This document shows, piece after piece, positions 43,275-52,378 of a DNA stretch of 64,000 nucleotides. Source of the DNA: Candidatus Baldrarchaeota archaeon. GTDB taxonomy: Archaea > Asgardarchaeota > Baldrarchaeia > Baldrarchaeales > DXJG01. The notes below the pieces were generated by a model that did not search any database, was not told where the DNA came from, and worked only from the letters and a program-made list of their open reading frames with translations. The position numbers were made by a program, and so were the translations under genes. The stretch's first letter is position 1, and every line of letters begins with the position of its first letter. The DNA is taken from positions 239,473 through 303,472 of the forward strand of contig DXJG01000009.1 in the NCBI GenBank assembly GCA_019056805.1, written 5' to 3'.

Positions 43275-44300
43275 TTACCCAAATTTCAAAAGATCTTCCA
43301 AGGCTTTTTCTATAACTGGTTCACAGTATTTTTCCCATGTAAGTTTTGGTGGGTTAGGTAGCTCTATTTCACCTCGTACAACTTTTGCTGTGATTTCGCC
43401 TAATTTATGAGGATCTACTACTAAGTAGTATTTTGATGGAGCTATTCCAGAAGCTATAACTGGTTTTCCAAAGAGAAAATACTCGGCTATTTTTTGTATT
43501 CCTTCATACGTATAGTATCTTCTATATGGGTTAGGTACGGGGTTTCGAGGTACTATTCCTATATCAGAGGCAGCCAAGTAGTTAGGTATTTCTTTGTATT
43601 GAACCCAACCGAACCATTTAACGGTTTTTGGGTATTTTTTAATGATTTTTTCAACTATGGTGTTTTCTGGACCATCGCCGACTATCCATAGTTCAGCATT
43701 TTCTTTATGTAGGGCTTTAGCTACTTGAGGTAGGAGATTTGCCCCTTCAACTATGCTAAGTTTACCTATGAATAATACTATTTTTTTCGATGGCAATATA
43801 TTTTGTTCCTCTCTTATGTTTCTGTTTACGTAATTAAGCAAGTTGGCATCTGGGTAGTTGGGTAATATGTAAACTGGTTTTTTGAATTTTCTTGCATCCT
43901 TAGCAAGTTCTTTGGAGACACATATTATTGATGATGCATATTTCATGACTAATCTTTCAATAATCTCTGTTAACTTATAGTATACTCTATTGTTGGTTTC
44001 CGTATAAACTTCAAGGGCCCAAGGGCTTCTTCTATCATAAATATACTTTTTTCGTAGTAGTATTAGTGGAATGTAAATTATATCTGGTATATTTTCAATC
44101 CAAAAAAGGTCTGCTTTACATATTGCTATAGAAAACATTGATACAAGATATCTAATGACTGCTCTCAGAAGTCTGTTACGTATTTTTACTTGGGGTGCTG
44201 CCCATAGTCTAACATTGTGACCCTTTTTAACTAGGGTCTTGGCTATTTTTACTGCTCTAGGGTGCTTCCAAGCTTCCATAGAAGCTACAACTATCTTCAT
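43275..44300 (-). CDS. GT4-family glycosyltransferase
   Basis: A 341-residue GT-B enzyme. Visible are KIVVASMEAWKHPRAVKIAK, IENIPDIIYIPLILLRKKY, SIICVSKELAKDARK, LPNYPDANLLNYV, and the donor domain with ELWIVGDGPENTIVEKIIKK and IPNYLAASDIGIVPR. It is the third gene of a tight minus-strand operon after WecB and a TIGR04076-like protein, with gaps of only two bases. It probably uses a UDP-linked amino sugar supplied by the first gene. Confidence 0.88.
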   Translation of the reverse strand: MKIVVASMEAWKHPRAVKIAKTLVKKGHNVRLWAAPQVKIRNRLLRAVIRYLVSMFSIAICKADLFWIENIPDIIYIPLILLRKKYIYDRRSPWALEVYTETNNRVYYKLTEIIERLVMKYASSIICVSKELAKDARKFKKPVYILPNYPDANLLNYVNRNIREEQNILPSKKIVLFIGKLSIVEGANLLPQVAKALHKENAELWIVGDGPENTIVEKIIKKYPKTVKWFGWVQYKEIPNYLAASDIGIVPRNPVPNPYRRYYTYEGIQKIAEYFLFGKPVIASGIAPSKYYLVVDPHKLGEITAKVVRGEIELPNPPKLTWEKYCEPVIEKALEDLLKFG

Positions 44301-44302
44301 AA

Positions 44303-44608
44303 CTATTCATCACCAAGATTTGGAAGTTTTTTTAGTTTAAATATCACTGTACCTCCACTTGTGTAGGGTGGCCCAGGGTCTGGACACTGTACGTATCCTT
44401 CGTCATCTTTTGATCCTATGCCTAGTTTTTTAGCGGAATATCCTCTTGCTAATGCTTGTAGAAAAGTCTGTATTGCTATGAACGCGTGCACACATACCTT
44501 GGTTTCTGGTTTTACTACGAGTTTGGGCATTTCAACTAAGAAACTATCACCTACCTCGTACACTGGACATTTTCCTCGCACTTCCACTATCTCTACCCGT
44601 ATTCTCAC
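44303..44608 (-). CDS. TIGR04076-like small protein
   Basis: A 101-residue protein with the pattern VEIVEVRGKCPVYEVGDSFL, CVHAFIAIQTFLQALARGYS and YVQCPDPGPPYTSGGTVIFK, which matches my memory of the TIGR04076 family: small, with conserved cysteines and a C-P-D-P-G motif. Its role is unknown. Here it is placed between WecB and a glycosyltransferase with two-base gaps on each side, so it is certainly co-transcribed with glycan genes. The start is GTG. Confidence 0.7.
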   Translation of the reverse strand: MRIRVEIVEVRGKCPVYEVGDSFLVEMPKLVVKPETKVCVHAFIAIQTFLQALARGYSAKKLGIGSKDDEGYVQCPDPGPPYTSGGTVIFKLKKLPNLGDE

Positions 44609-44610
44609 TT

Positions 44611-45717
44611 TTACTCAACTCCAATTTGTTCAAGAAACTTCTTAGTTATGTTCGTTATTCTTTGTGATGCTTTTCCATCACCATAGAGAGTTACTGCATT
44701 GACAGGTTCAGGTTTATTGTCTAAAAATTTCCTTATACCATTTAGGATTTTTTCTTTGTTACAGTTCGTGATTATGTTCCAGCCGCATTTGACAGTTTCA
44801 ATCCACTCTGTTGTTCTTCTCATGGTCACTACAGGTGTGCCAAGAACAAATGCTTCTTTTTGGAGACCACCACTATCAGTTAAAACTATAGCTGCATCCT
44901 TTGCCAATTTAAGACTCTCAAAGTAGCTTAAAGGTTTAATAAGATACACATCTTGATGTTCAGTGAGTTTTTCTAGTAAATTGTATTCTGATAATCTTTT
45001 CTTTGTTCTAGGGTGTAAGGGAAGGACAACTTTAAGACCATACTTTTCAGGTATGAGTCTAAGTGCTTCAACTATTTCCTTAAGTTTTTCAGGATAATCT
45101 ACATTTTCAGCTCTATGGGTTGTCGTGTAGATGTAGTTGTTGGATTCAACCTCTACTGGTAACTCTGTTTTATCTATTTTATTCTTATACTGGATTATGT
45201 TGTCAATCATAACGTCTCCCGTTAGATATGCACGATTTTTGTCTATTCCTTCGTGAAGTAAATTTTGGTAGGCGGTTTCTGTGGGGGCGAAGAGTAGACT
45301 GCTCATATGATCCACTAGGACACGATTAATTTCCTCAGCCATGAAAGGTAATCTAGATCTGAGGCCAGCTTCAACGTGAAATACGTGGATGCCTAATTTA
45401 ACAGCTGCTAATGCACCAGCTAACGCGCTATTAGTATCACCAGGTACAATGACAACTTTGGGTTTAATTTCGAAATAAGCTTTTTCAAGTCTCTCAAGCA
45501 TTAAACCAGTTTGTTCACCATGACTACCGCTACCAACGCCAAGATGCATAATAGGTTCTGGTAAATTAAGTTCTTCAAAAAATACACGATCCATTTCATA
45601 ATCGTAGTGCTGACCAGTATGAATTATTTGAAACTTTAAATCTTCATCTTTAAACGTTTTCACAAGTACAGCCAATTTAATGAATTGCGGCCTAGTACCA
45701 ACTACTATAGTGATCAA
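44611..45717 (-). CDS. wecB: UDP-N-acetylglucosamine 2-epimerase (WecB type)
   Basis: A 368-residue non-hydrolysing epimerase that interconverts UDP-GlcNAc and UDP-ManNAc. The landmarks are TIVVGTRPQFIKLAVLV, IHTGQHYDYEMDRVFFEEL, VIVPGDTNSALAGALAAVKL, VFHVEAGLRSRLPFMAEEIN and VLTDSGGLQKEAFVLGTPVV. The start is TTG. It heads an operon and is the natural partner of the nucleotide-sugar dehydrogenase at 47.8 kb, giving UDP-ManNAcA for surface glycans. Confidence 0.94.
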   Translation of the reverse strand: MITIVVGTRPQFIKLAVLVKTFKDEDLKFQIIHTGQHYDYEMDRVFFEELNLPEPIMHLGVGSGSHGEQTGLMLERLEKAYFEIKPKVVIVPGDTNSALAGALAAVKLGIHVFHVEAGLRSRLPFMAEEINRVLVDHMSSLLFAPTETAYQNLLHEGIDKNRAYLTGDVMIDNIIQYKNKIDKTELPVEVESNNYIYTTTHRAENVDYPEKLKEIVEALRLIPEKYGLKVVLPLHPRTKKRLSEYNLLEKLTEHQDVYLIKPLSYFESLKLAKDAAIVLTDSGGLQKEAFVLGTPVVTMRRTTEWIETVKCGWNIITNCNKEKILNGIRKFLDNKPEPVNAVTLYGDGKASQRITNITKKFLEQIGVE

Positions 45718-46074
45718 CGTTAACGCCTCGGGTCATAACGGCTTTATATGTAAATTTAAATATTTCCAGACATATTCCTATTTAATCTGTTCAATAAATA
45801 TAAATAATTAAAGCTACACTTGCTAGTTTTTAAGTTCGTTGTTCGATGAATTAAATAATTTTGTCAGTATGCTTATTTTTGGTTCCAAAAAATAACTTTT
45901 ATATGATACTGTTATCAAAGAACAAAGCTAAACAGATACTAGTTCATATAGTTTTATATCTAAAAATACAATAATAAGAGGTTCGATGTCACAGTACAAA
46001 CAAAATAAAATATATATTGTCACTTCTATCTATCGGAAAAGATTTCACTAAAAATATATAGTTGTGGACACGGT
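45718..46074 (+). promoter_or_regulatory. Divergent promoter region between wecB and flippase
   Basis: A 357-base AT-rich gap. Several TATA-like stretches are present, for example AAAATATATATTG near 46005-46017, which would give a start of transcription about 35 bases before the flippase. A phrase GGTTCGATG at 45981-45989 resembles a T-loop, but no tRNA can be folded around it. I see no other feature. Confidence 0.35.
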
Positions 46075-47685
46075 TTGGTGATAGTCTTGGATGATGAAAT
46101 TTTAAAGAGTGCAAAGATAACAGTGAGAAGTGGAGCGTTTTTGACCGTGGGCCGTATAATTTCTACGTTAATATCTTTTACAACAATGATTTTTGTCATT
46201 AGACTTCTAGGTGAAGAACAATATGGACTTTACGGATTAGTACTTGTTCCAATTTCTATGATTATGCTTTTTCGTGATTGGGGAATCCCCCCAGCATTAA
46301 CAAAATACGTTGCATGGTTTAAGACAAGAAATCGTATTTATGAAATTAAAAAACTTATTATTTTATCTCTTTTTTTCACCACTTCTATCGGTATAATATT
46401 AACTATTATTACATCCACTTTAGCCACGTCAATTGCTGTATTTTATCGAAAACCTGAAGTTGCTCCATTAATTAGAATTGTATCCTTAGTTCTGCTTGCG
46501 GGAGCAATTTACAATGTTGCCTGGAACGTATTTTTAGGATTTGAGGATACAAAATATAACGCAGCTATGCTAGTAATCAATGCTATTATGAAGGGCGGTC
46601 TTGCACTTGTTTTAGTCTTGTTGGGTTATGGTGTTTTAGGAGCAATCATAGGTTATGTAATAGGTTTCTTTGCTTCTGCAATACTTGGAATACTCTTTAT
46701 TCCTGGAGAAATTTCAAAATACAGAGGAAACAAAAGCAACAAAACCCCTACGTTGAATCAAGATTTAGGTTGGTGGGATGTACTAAGGGTTCTTTTGGGT
46801 TTCGGTTTTCCATTGGCAGTTGCGAGTATAATTGCTGGTTTTGGTAAGCAATTTTATAGTTTTATAGCTGGTAGATATTGTAGCAAATGGGATTTTGGTA
46901 ATTACAGTGCTGCAACTACTTTGTTAACTCCGTTACCCATTTTAGCCATGCCCATTTCAACCGTATTGTTTCCGGCGTATTCCAAAATTAATGGCGTAAA
47001 AGAACGTAAACTTCTTGACTCCGCGTTCAGATTAGCTGTAAAATATGTCTCATTGTTAATAGTTCCAGTAGCCGCACTTATTATGGGGCTTTCAGAACCT
47101 TTAAAGGAGGTGCTTTTTGGTAAAAGTTTCCCTGATGCTTCATTTTACTTAGTGCTTTTAGCAGCTGTATATTTATATACCACAATTGGTTATCTTAACC
47201 TTGGTCCGTTATTGTCAGGGCAGGGATATACGAAAACTGTAATGATCGCCAACTTATTAGGACTATTGGTGGGTATTCCGGTAAGTTTTTTGGTTATACC
47301 TTTGTTAGGTATTGTTGGTTTGATTTTAACGAATATTGTGGTGGCAAGCATATTAACAGCGTTTTTCCTTGTTTTTATTAAAAAGAAATTGGGAATTACT
47401 GTTGAGTGGGAATGTTCTATTAAAATTTTGTTAGCTGGTTGTCTTAGTGGTTTTGTTGCATATTTTTTGCGGATGTGGATTAACGGTCATCCCATTGTTG
47501 AGTTGCTGATTGGAGGATTCGTGGGTCTTGGTGTATATATTTTCATTGTTCTGATTACTCGTGCTTTAACTATGGAGGATATTCGTAATCTTAAAGTTAT
47601 TTTTGGTAGTATTCACCCTCTTAAACGTGTTTTGAAACCACATGCAAGGAAAATAGAGGAAATTTTAAAGAAAATACTTGAATAA
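46075..47685 (+). CDS. Oligosaccharide flippase (Wzx/MATE-like)
   Basis: A 536-residue protein with about 14 membrane helices, in the polysaccharide-export group of the MOP superfamily. The N-terminal helix pair contains VRSGAFLTVGRIISTLISFT and LLGEEQYGLYGLVLVPISMI, typical of Wzx proteins; the central loop GLSEPLKEVLFGKSFPDA is also familiar. It should turn lipid-linked oligosaccharides to the outer face of the membrane for transfer to proteins. The start is TTG or the next codon GTG. It is divergent from the wecB operon and followed by the sugar dehydrogenase. Confidence 0.88.
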   Translation: MVIVLDDEILKSAKITVRSGAFLTVGRIISTLISFTTMIFVIRLLGEEQYGLYGLVLVPISMIMLFRDWGIPPALTKYVAWFKTRNRIYEIKKLIILSLFFTTSIGIILTIITSTLATSIAVFYRKPEVAPLIRIVSLVLLAGAIYNVAWNVFLGFEDTKYNAAMLVINAIMKGGLALVLVLLGYGVLGAIIGYVIGFFASAILGILFIPGEISKYRGNKSNKTPTLNQDLGWWDVLRVLLGFGFPLAVASIIAGFGKQFYSFIAGRYCSKWDFGNYSAATTLLTPLPILAMPISTVLFPAYSKINGVKERKLLDSAFRLAVKYVSLLIVPVAALIMGLSEPLKEVLFGKSFPDASFYLVLLAAVYLYTTIGYLNLGPLLSGQGYTKTVMIANLLGLLVGIPVSFLVIPLLGIVGLILTNIVVASILTAFFLVFIKKKLGITVEWECSIKILLAGCLSGFVAYFLRMWINGHPIVELLIGGFVGLGVYIFIVLITRALTMEDIRNLKVIFGSIHPLKRVLKPHARKIEEILKKILE

Positions 47686-47824
47686 TAGTTATAAGATATA
47701 AATTTATCAACAATGTGAAAAACCATAAGTTTAATTTAGTTTCAAATTTGCTACTCACCCTAAAAATATTACAATATCAAGAAATTGCTCAATTTCACTT
47801 CAAATATTATTGTGGGGGCTTGTC

Positions 47825-49147
47825 TTGAATTTAGATAAAATAGCGGTCTATGGTCTTGGTGGTATTGGTTTAGGTATTTGTGCTGCTTGGATCAGAGCTG
47901 GATATAAAATTATCGGCGTCGATATAGATAGCAATAAGATTAGGGATATCAATCAAGGAATTGTTAGACATCCCGATCCTCTAGTTATCGAAACTGTCTC
48001 AAAAGCTGTTAAGGAAAAACATTTTCACGGGACCGTAGATGGCGTTGAAGCTTCCAAGTTAAGTAAAATTAAGATCGTCGCTGTACCTCTATTTATTAAG
48101 GGAAGAGACCCAGATTTTACGGCCATAGATGATGCCGTTAATAAAATTGCTAAAGGACTTAAGAAGGACGATATTGTCATAGTAGAAACTAGTCTTCCAC
48201 CTGGAACCACCATGAAAAGAATAAAACCAATACTTGAATCAATAAGCGGATTAAAAGCTGAAGAAGACTTCTTTCTCGCACACTCCCCTGAAAGAGTTAT
48301 GATTGAACATGTTGTTAAAGATATCGAAGAATCCTATCCGAAAATTATAGGCGGTGTTGGACCAAAGTCCACCGAAATTGTAGCTCAATTATATACAAAA
48401 ATAGCGAAAAAGGGAGTCATCAAGGTAATGAATGCCACAGCCGCAGAGTTTGAAAAACTCATCGAAGGCGTCTACCGTGACGTCAACATAGCACTTGCAA
48501 ACGAGCTAGCTAAGCTTGCCAAGGCACTAGGGATAGACTTTGAAGAAACTAGAATAGCAGCCAATAGTCAACCCTATTCACACGTCCATAAGCCTGGACC
48601 AGGTGTCGGAGGAATATGCATACCAGTATACCCATATCTATTAACGTGGGTTGCGAAAAACTTTGGCATCAAACTTGAATTAACATCATTAGCCAGAAAA
48701 ATTAACGAAGAGAGGCCTAGAGAGGTTGTTAAGCTTGTCGAAGAAGCAATAAACCGATTAAATAACAGTAAACCCGTTATAGTCATTTTAGGTATAGCCT
48801 TTCGTGGTGGCACTAACGATACGAGAAATTCTCCTTCCTTGGAGATAGCAAAAACATTGGCAAAAAAATACAGAGTTAAAGTTTTTGATCCATATATAAA
48901 ACCCTCAATACTTCAAAATTTAGGTTTTGAAACCGCGTCTAGTCTCGAAGAATTGTTAACAGGAGTAGACATTGTTATTATAGCTACAGATCACCCTGAA
49001 TTTAAAAATATAAATCTCCATGAAATTAAAAAATTAAGTGGCAAGGATAAAATGGCAATAGTCGACGCCAGAGATTTAATTGAACTTAAAGATCTTCCAT
49101 CCAACATAATATACACAGGAATCGGAAGACCTTGGATAGAGACATAA
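47825..49147 (+). CDS. wecC: UDP-N-acetyl-mannosamine/UDP-sugar 6-dehydrogenase
   Basis: About 440 residues of the UDP-glucose/GDP-mannose dehydrogenase family, which oxidise a nucleotide sugar to its uronic acid. The NAD site is KIAVYGLGGIGLGICAAWIR; then ETSLPPGTTMKRI, AHSPERVMIEHV, and the catalytic-Cys region PGPGVGGICIPVYPYL. GIAFRGGTNDTRNSPSLEI is the third-domain motif. I chose TTG at 47825-47827 with GGGGG upstream; the open frame begins five codons earlier. The neighbouring WecB makes UDP-ManNAc the likely substrate, but UDP-GlcNAc cannot be excluded. Confidence 0.9.
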   Translation: MNLDKIAVYGLGGIGLGICAAWIRAGYKIIGVDIDSNKIRDINQGIVRHPDPLVIETVSKAVKEKHFHGTVDGVEASKLSKIKIVAVPLFIKGRDPDFTAIDDAVNKIAKGLKKDDIVIVETSLPPGTTMKRIKPILESISGLKAEEDFFLAHSPERVMIEHVVKDIEESYPKIIGGVGPKSTEIVAQLYTKIAKKGVIKVMNATAAEFEKLIEGVYRDVNIALANELAKLAKALGIDFEETRIAANSQPYSHVHKPGPGVGGICIPVYPYLLTWVAKNFGIKLELTSLARKINEERPREVVKLVEEAINRLNNSKPVIVILGIAFRGGTNDTRNSPSLEIAKTLAKKYRVKVFDPYIKPSILQNLGFETASSLEELLTGVDIVIIATDHPEFKNINLHEIKKLSGKDKMAIVDARDLIELKDLPSNIIYTGIGRPWIET

Positions 49148-49669
49148 GTTCATCAAAAGAAATAGAATTCCTATATTTTTGCTTAAAATAATAAATTATA
49201 ATAATGCTAATACTAAAATATCCATTTTCTATAATTTATGATGTTCTTCTAACAAAGATAAAAATTCATAAAGATCATTGTAAGTGTCTGATTTAAGTTA
49301 GGCGGTTTTAGGTAAAATATGAAATAAAGACCAGACACAAGAGGAATGTATAGTACAAGGATTTCTAGTATTTTATTTGCAGAAACAGCTAATCTACGAG
49401 GTAAATAAACAATTTGTGATCCAGCTAAGCTTTTGAAAATATTTTAGAAACTTCTTATCGATTTAATCAATAATTAAGTTTTTTATGAGGATAAAGCAGA
49501 AGACTGAGAAAACATGAAGCCTCATGTAATTCGCAGTTACAAAGTAGTTTTAAGCTCGAAGATTTTATAAAGAGATATTTTTAAGCATTTGAGGGATAGC
49601 GTTAGACTTGCTTTAATACGTTATGAGAATCGCTGCTAGAAACTTAGCTAAAGGGGGCTAGATTAATAG
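49148..49669. other. Intergenic region, 522 bases, no gene seen
   Basis: The longest empty stretch in the window, AT-rich, between the sugar dehydrogenase and the MFS gene. I searched it by eye for tRNA, hairpins and small ORFs and found none that is convincing. It separates the surface-glycan region from the sugar-acid region. A ribosome site AGGGGG precedes the ATG of the MFS gene. Confidence 0.4.
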
Positions 49670-50950
49670 ATGCATGAAGGTAAGTCTCATGGTTTTCTTA
49701 GGAGGTTTTCTTTTATTCGTGGAAATGTTCTTGTTGTAGCTGTTACTGTTGGGTTTTGGTCTTTTGGTATGAGAATGACTCAGTCCTATGCTTCTTTATA
49801 CATTCTTGCTCTTGGCGCTTCTCCATTTATTTTGGGCATCATTAGTGCTGTTTCAACTTTTGTTTTAGCTTTTATACGTATTCCTGGAGGATATATTGCC
49901 GATCGATGGGGTAGAAAAAGAGTTATTTATTCTTTAACTTTCTTTGTTGCTTTAACTTATTTTATTTATGCTTTTGCGATCGATTGGACATGGATTTTAG
50001 TTGCTGCAATCCTTTCAAGCTTAAGTTTACTGTACCAACCTGCTCTGCAAGCTATTGTTGCTGACAGTCTTCCCCCTGAAAGTAGAGGCATTGGATACAG
50101 CATCATACGTCTTCTACCCGTAATTGTGGGGATTCCCGGGTCTATCATTGCTTTGATTCTTGTGAAAAATATGGGTCTAGTCCCAGGTATGCGAATAGCT
50201 TATGTCATTGCTGCTGTTATGGGAATTATGGCTGCTTTATTTAGATGGCTTTTCCTAAAAGAAACTTTAACTAGGCATGATGATTTTAAGGCTAATGATG
50301 TTGGAGAAATCTCTAAGGAAGTTTTCTCCAAGCTTTTTGAAGCTATGAAAAAGGTTAGAAAAGATTTCTTGAAGCTTCTCTTTATTTATTGTATGTTTAG
50401 CTTTGCGGCTTCCTTTATTCTTTCAGGTAGAGGTGCTGGGGAAGTTGCTGGAGCTGGTCTTTGGATGGTTTTTGCGATAGATGTTTTAAAGCTTAGTGAA
50501 GTTGATTGGGGATGGATTGTTACTTTTGCTAGAATTGTAACTGCCTTCTGTATTATTCCCATAGGTCTCCTTGTAGACACGATTGGCAGGAAAAAATCTC
50601 TTATAATTTTTCTTTTGTTAGCATCTATTTCCGCGTACTTGTTTATTTATCCGCCTAGTTTTTACATGATTTTCCTTGCATATTCTATTTATGTAATTGC
50701 ACAATTTGGCCTTATGACGGCTTATCAATCAATGAGAGCAGACCTAGTTCCACTAGAAATGAGAGGAAGAGTTATAAGTGGATCTGCATTAATAGTTAGC
50801 CTTGTTTCAGTTCCAGCAAGTATTCTTGGAGGATACTTCTACAATTATGTAGATCCCCGAATACCATTTACAATTTTCGCAATAGTAACCTTGATATGTG
50901 CTATAATTACAGCAATTAGCCTCAGAGAACCAGAAACAAGGGAAAAATAA
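49670..50950 (+). CDS. MFS transporter next to sugar-acid genes
   Basis: A 426-residue twelve-helix MFS protein. The loop 2-3 motif reads GGYIADRWGRKRVIYSL and the loop 8-9 copy GLLVDTIGRKKSLIIF. A helix-4 to helix-6 region (SLPPESRGIGYSIIR) matches prokaryotic carriers of the drug or sugar-acid type. ATG follows AGGGGG about ten bases upstream. Its stop is 12 bases from the end of the convergent DtnK-like gene. Import of a four-carbon sugar acid is a fair guess from context only. Confidence 0.87.
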   Translation: MHEGKSHGFLRRFSFIRGNVLVVAVTVGFWSFGMRMTQSYASLYILALGASPFILGIISAVSTFVLAFIRIPGGYIADRWGRKRVIYSLTFFVALTYFIYAFAIDWTWILVAAILSSLSLLYQPALQAIVADSLPPESRGIGYSIIRLLPVIVGIPGSIIALILVKNMGLVPGMRIAYVIAAVMGIMAALFRWLFLKETLTRHDDFKANDVGEISKEVFSKLFEAMKKVRKDFLKLLFIYCMFSFAASFILSGRGAGEVAGAGLWMVFAIDVLKLSEVDWGWIVTFARIVTAFCIIPIGLLVDTIGRKKSLIIFLLLASISAYLFIYPPSFYMIFLAYSIYVIAQFGLMTAYQSMRADLVPLEMRGRVISGSALIVSLVSVPASILGGYFYNYVDPRIPFTIFAIVTLICAIITAISLREPETREK

Positions 50951-50962
50951 ACACTAAATATG

Positions 50963-52267
50963 TTATTTATTTTTAAGATAGCTATATAAGTTTATTAAGG
51001 TATTTTCGTCTCCAAATCCTCCTGCTTTCGTTATTAAAAACAGTTCCTTACCTCTATTAAGTTTAACATTGCAGAGAGGTATTCCTGGGAGTACCTCGTC
51101 AACTATGTCTACATGTTTTGCTTTTATACTTTCTAAAAACGCGTAAGCGGTATCGCCTCCAGTTACTATAATTTTTGTTAAATGAGGAACCATGTTTAGA
51201 ATATTATTAGCTATATTGGTTAATGTTTCAAGAATAATATTTCTAAGGTTTGCTTTACTCATATTTTTCTTTGCTGCCAATGTTAGAACTTCATCCACTT
51301 CATTTCGATTATCTGCAGTTCTTATTACAACGTCTACACCATTTTTTAGTTTTGAAACAATCTTCTTAACATATGCATTGTACGGATAGGGTTTTGTGGG
51401 TTCCAGGATTAAAGGTTCTATATCTATCTTGATGTACGGTATCTGAGTTGTGGAAATGAGTTTTTCTACTTGTCTTATAGATATTTCATTTACAGAAGCA
51501 GCAATTATCATTACTAGAGATCTTTTCTTATCCTCTTTCAGTAGTTTTGCTAGAGGGGAAGCCAGCCCTGCGGATCCGCTTGCAACAAGTTTGAAATCGT
51601 CTTTTCTTAATTTTATGTATGCGATAGCTATATTTTCCAAGTGCTGAGTTGTTGCAGCATCAAAAGTTAGTATTTTATACCCAGATTTTATGGCATCTAT
51701 GATTTTTCGCTCTATTTCCAAGCTTCCTTTGGCAACAGTTTCTATGTCTATATGTTTAATGTTATATTTGGACTGAGAGGCAATTATTGTGGGTAAATAG
51801 GATTCTGCGATAGGAGTATGTGGATCTTTTGAAAAAGATGTTTGTGATAAGGGAATGCCTCGAACAAGTTCATATCCACCTACTACCATTCTTCCCTGTT
51901 CCATAAAAGCTGGAGTTAGAAGCACAGCATCTAAATCAAGTATATCTATAAGCGCATCTATTTCTGATCCTATATTACCACGCAAGGTAGAATCTATCTT
52001 TTTATAAATAATATCATAGCCGAGATTAGTTACTAATTTAGATGTTTCTGCTATTTTTTCATACGCTTTTGATGAAGATAACGCTCTAGTTTCTGTATCA
52101 AGTACCAACACATTTATTTCATCATTATCCAAAATAGTTGGTAATGTTAACGGGTCATCTACGATAACGGTACGAGTTTTCAGACCTGCAACTGTGAATT
52201 TCACACCTGTGTCGAGAGCCCCTGTTAAATCGTCAGCTAAAATACATAGTTTTCTGTTCTCTCCCAT
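50963..52267 (-). CDS. Four-carbon acid sugar kinase family (DUF1537, DtnK/OtnK type)
   Basis: A 434-residue kinase. The N-terminal signature ILADDLTGALDTGVKFTVAG and KKIDSTLRGNIGSEIDALI, with VLLTPAFMEQGRMVVGGYEL, mark the sugar-binding domain; IIVTGGDTAYAFLE and KAGGFGDENTLINL near the end are the nucleotide-binding motifs. The family phosphorylates D-threonate, L-threonate, D-erythronate or related acids at O4. Its divergent neighbours are LarA-like and PdxA2, which fits the D-threonate/D-erythronate route to dihydroxyacetone phosphate. Confidence 0.88.
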   Translation of the reverse strand: MGENRKLCILADDLTGALDTGVKFTVAGLKTRTVIVDDPLTLPTILDNDEINVLVLDTETRALSSSKAYEKIAETSKLVTNLGYDIIYKKIDSTLRGNIGSEIDALIDILDLDAVLLTPAFMEQGRMVVGGYELVRGIPLSQTSFSKDPHTPIAESYLPTIIASQSKYNIKHIDIETVAKGSLEIERKIIDAIKSGYKILTFDAATTQHLENIAIAYIKLRKDDFKLVASGSAGLASPLAKLLKEDKKRSLVMIIAASVNEISIRQVEKLISTTQIPYIKIDIEPLILEPTKPYPYNAYVKKIVSKLKNGVDVVIRTADNRNEVDEVLTLAAKKNMSKANLRNIILETLTNIANNILNMVPHLTKIIVTGGDTAYAFLESIKAKHVDIVDEVLPGIPLCNVKLNRGKELFLITKAGGFGDENTLINLYSYLKNK

Positions 52268-52378
52268 TTAACTATCCCTGCCTATAGTTAGAGAGTATTC
52301 TTATATTTTGTTGATAGATATTTTGTTAAAGAGTTTAATATAACTATGTTCCATGATTTTAGAGTAGGAGAAATTGTT

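Noticed and set aside
45975-45995. T-loop-like GGTTCGATG as part of a tRNA
   Set aside because: No acceptor, D or anticodon arms can be found at the right distances on either strand.
49148-49669. Possible small RNA or hidden gene in the longest gap
   Set aside because: No GC-rich island, stable hairpin, ribosome site with an ORF, or tRNA pattern is visible.
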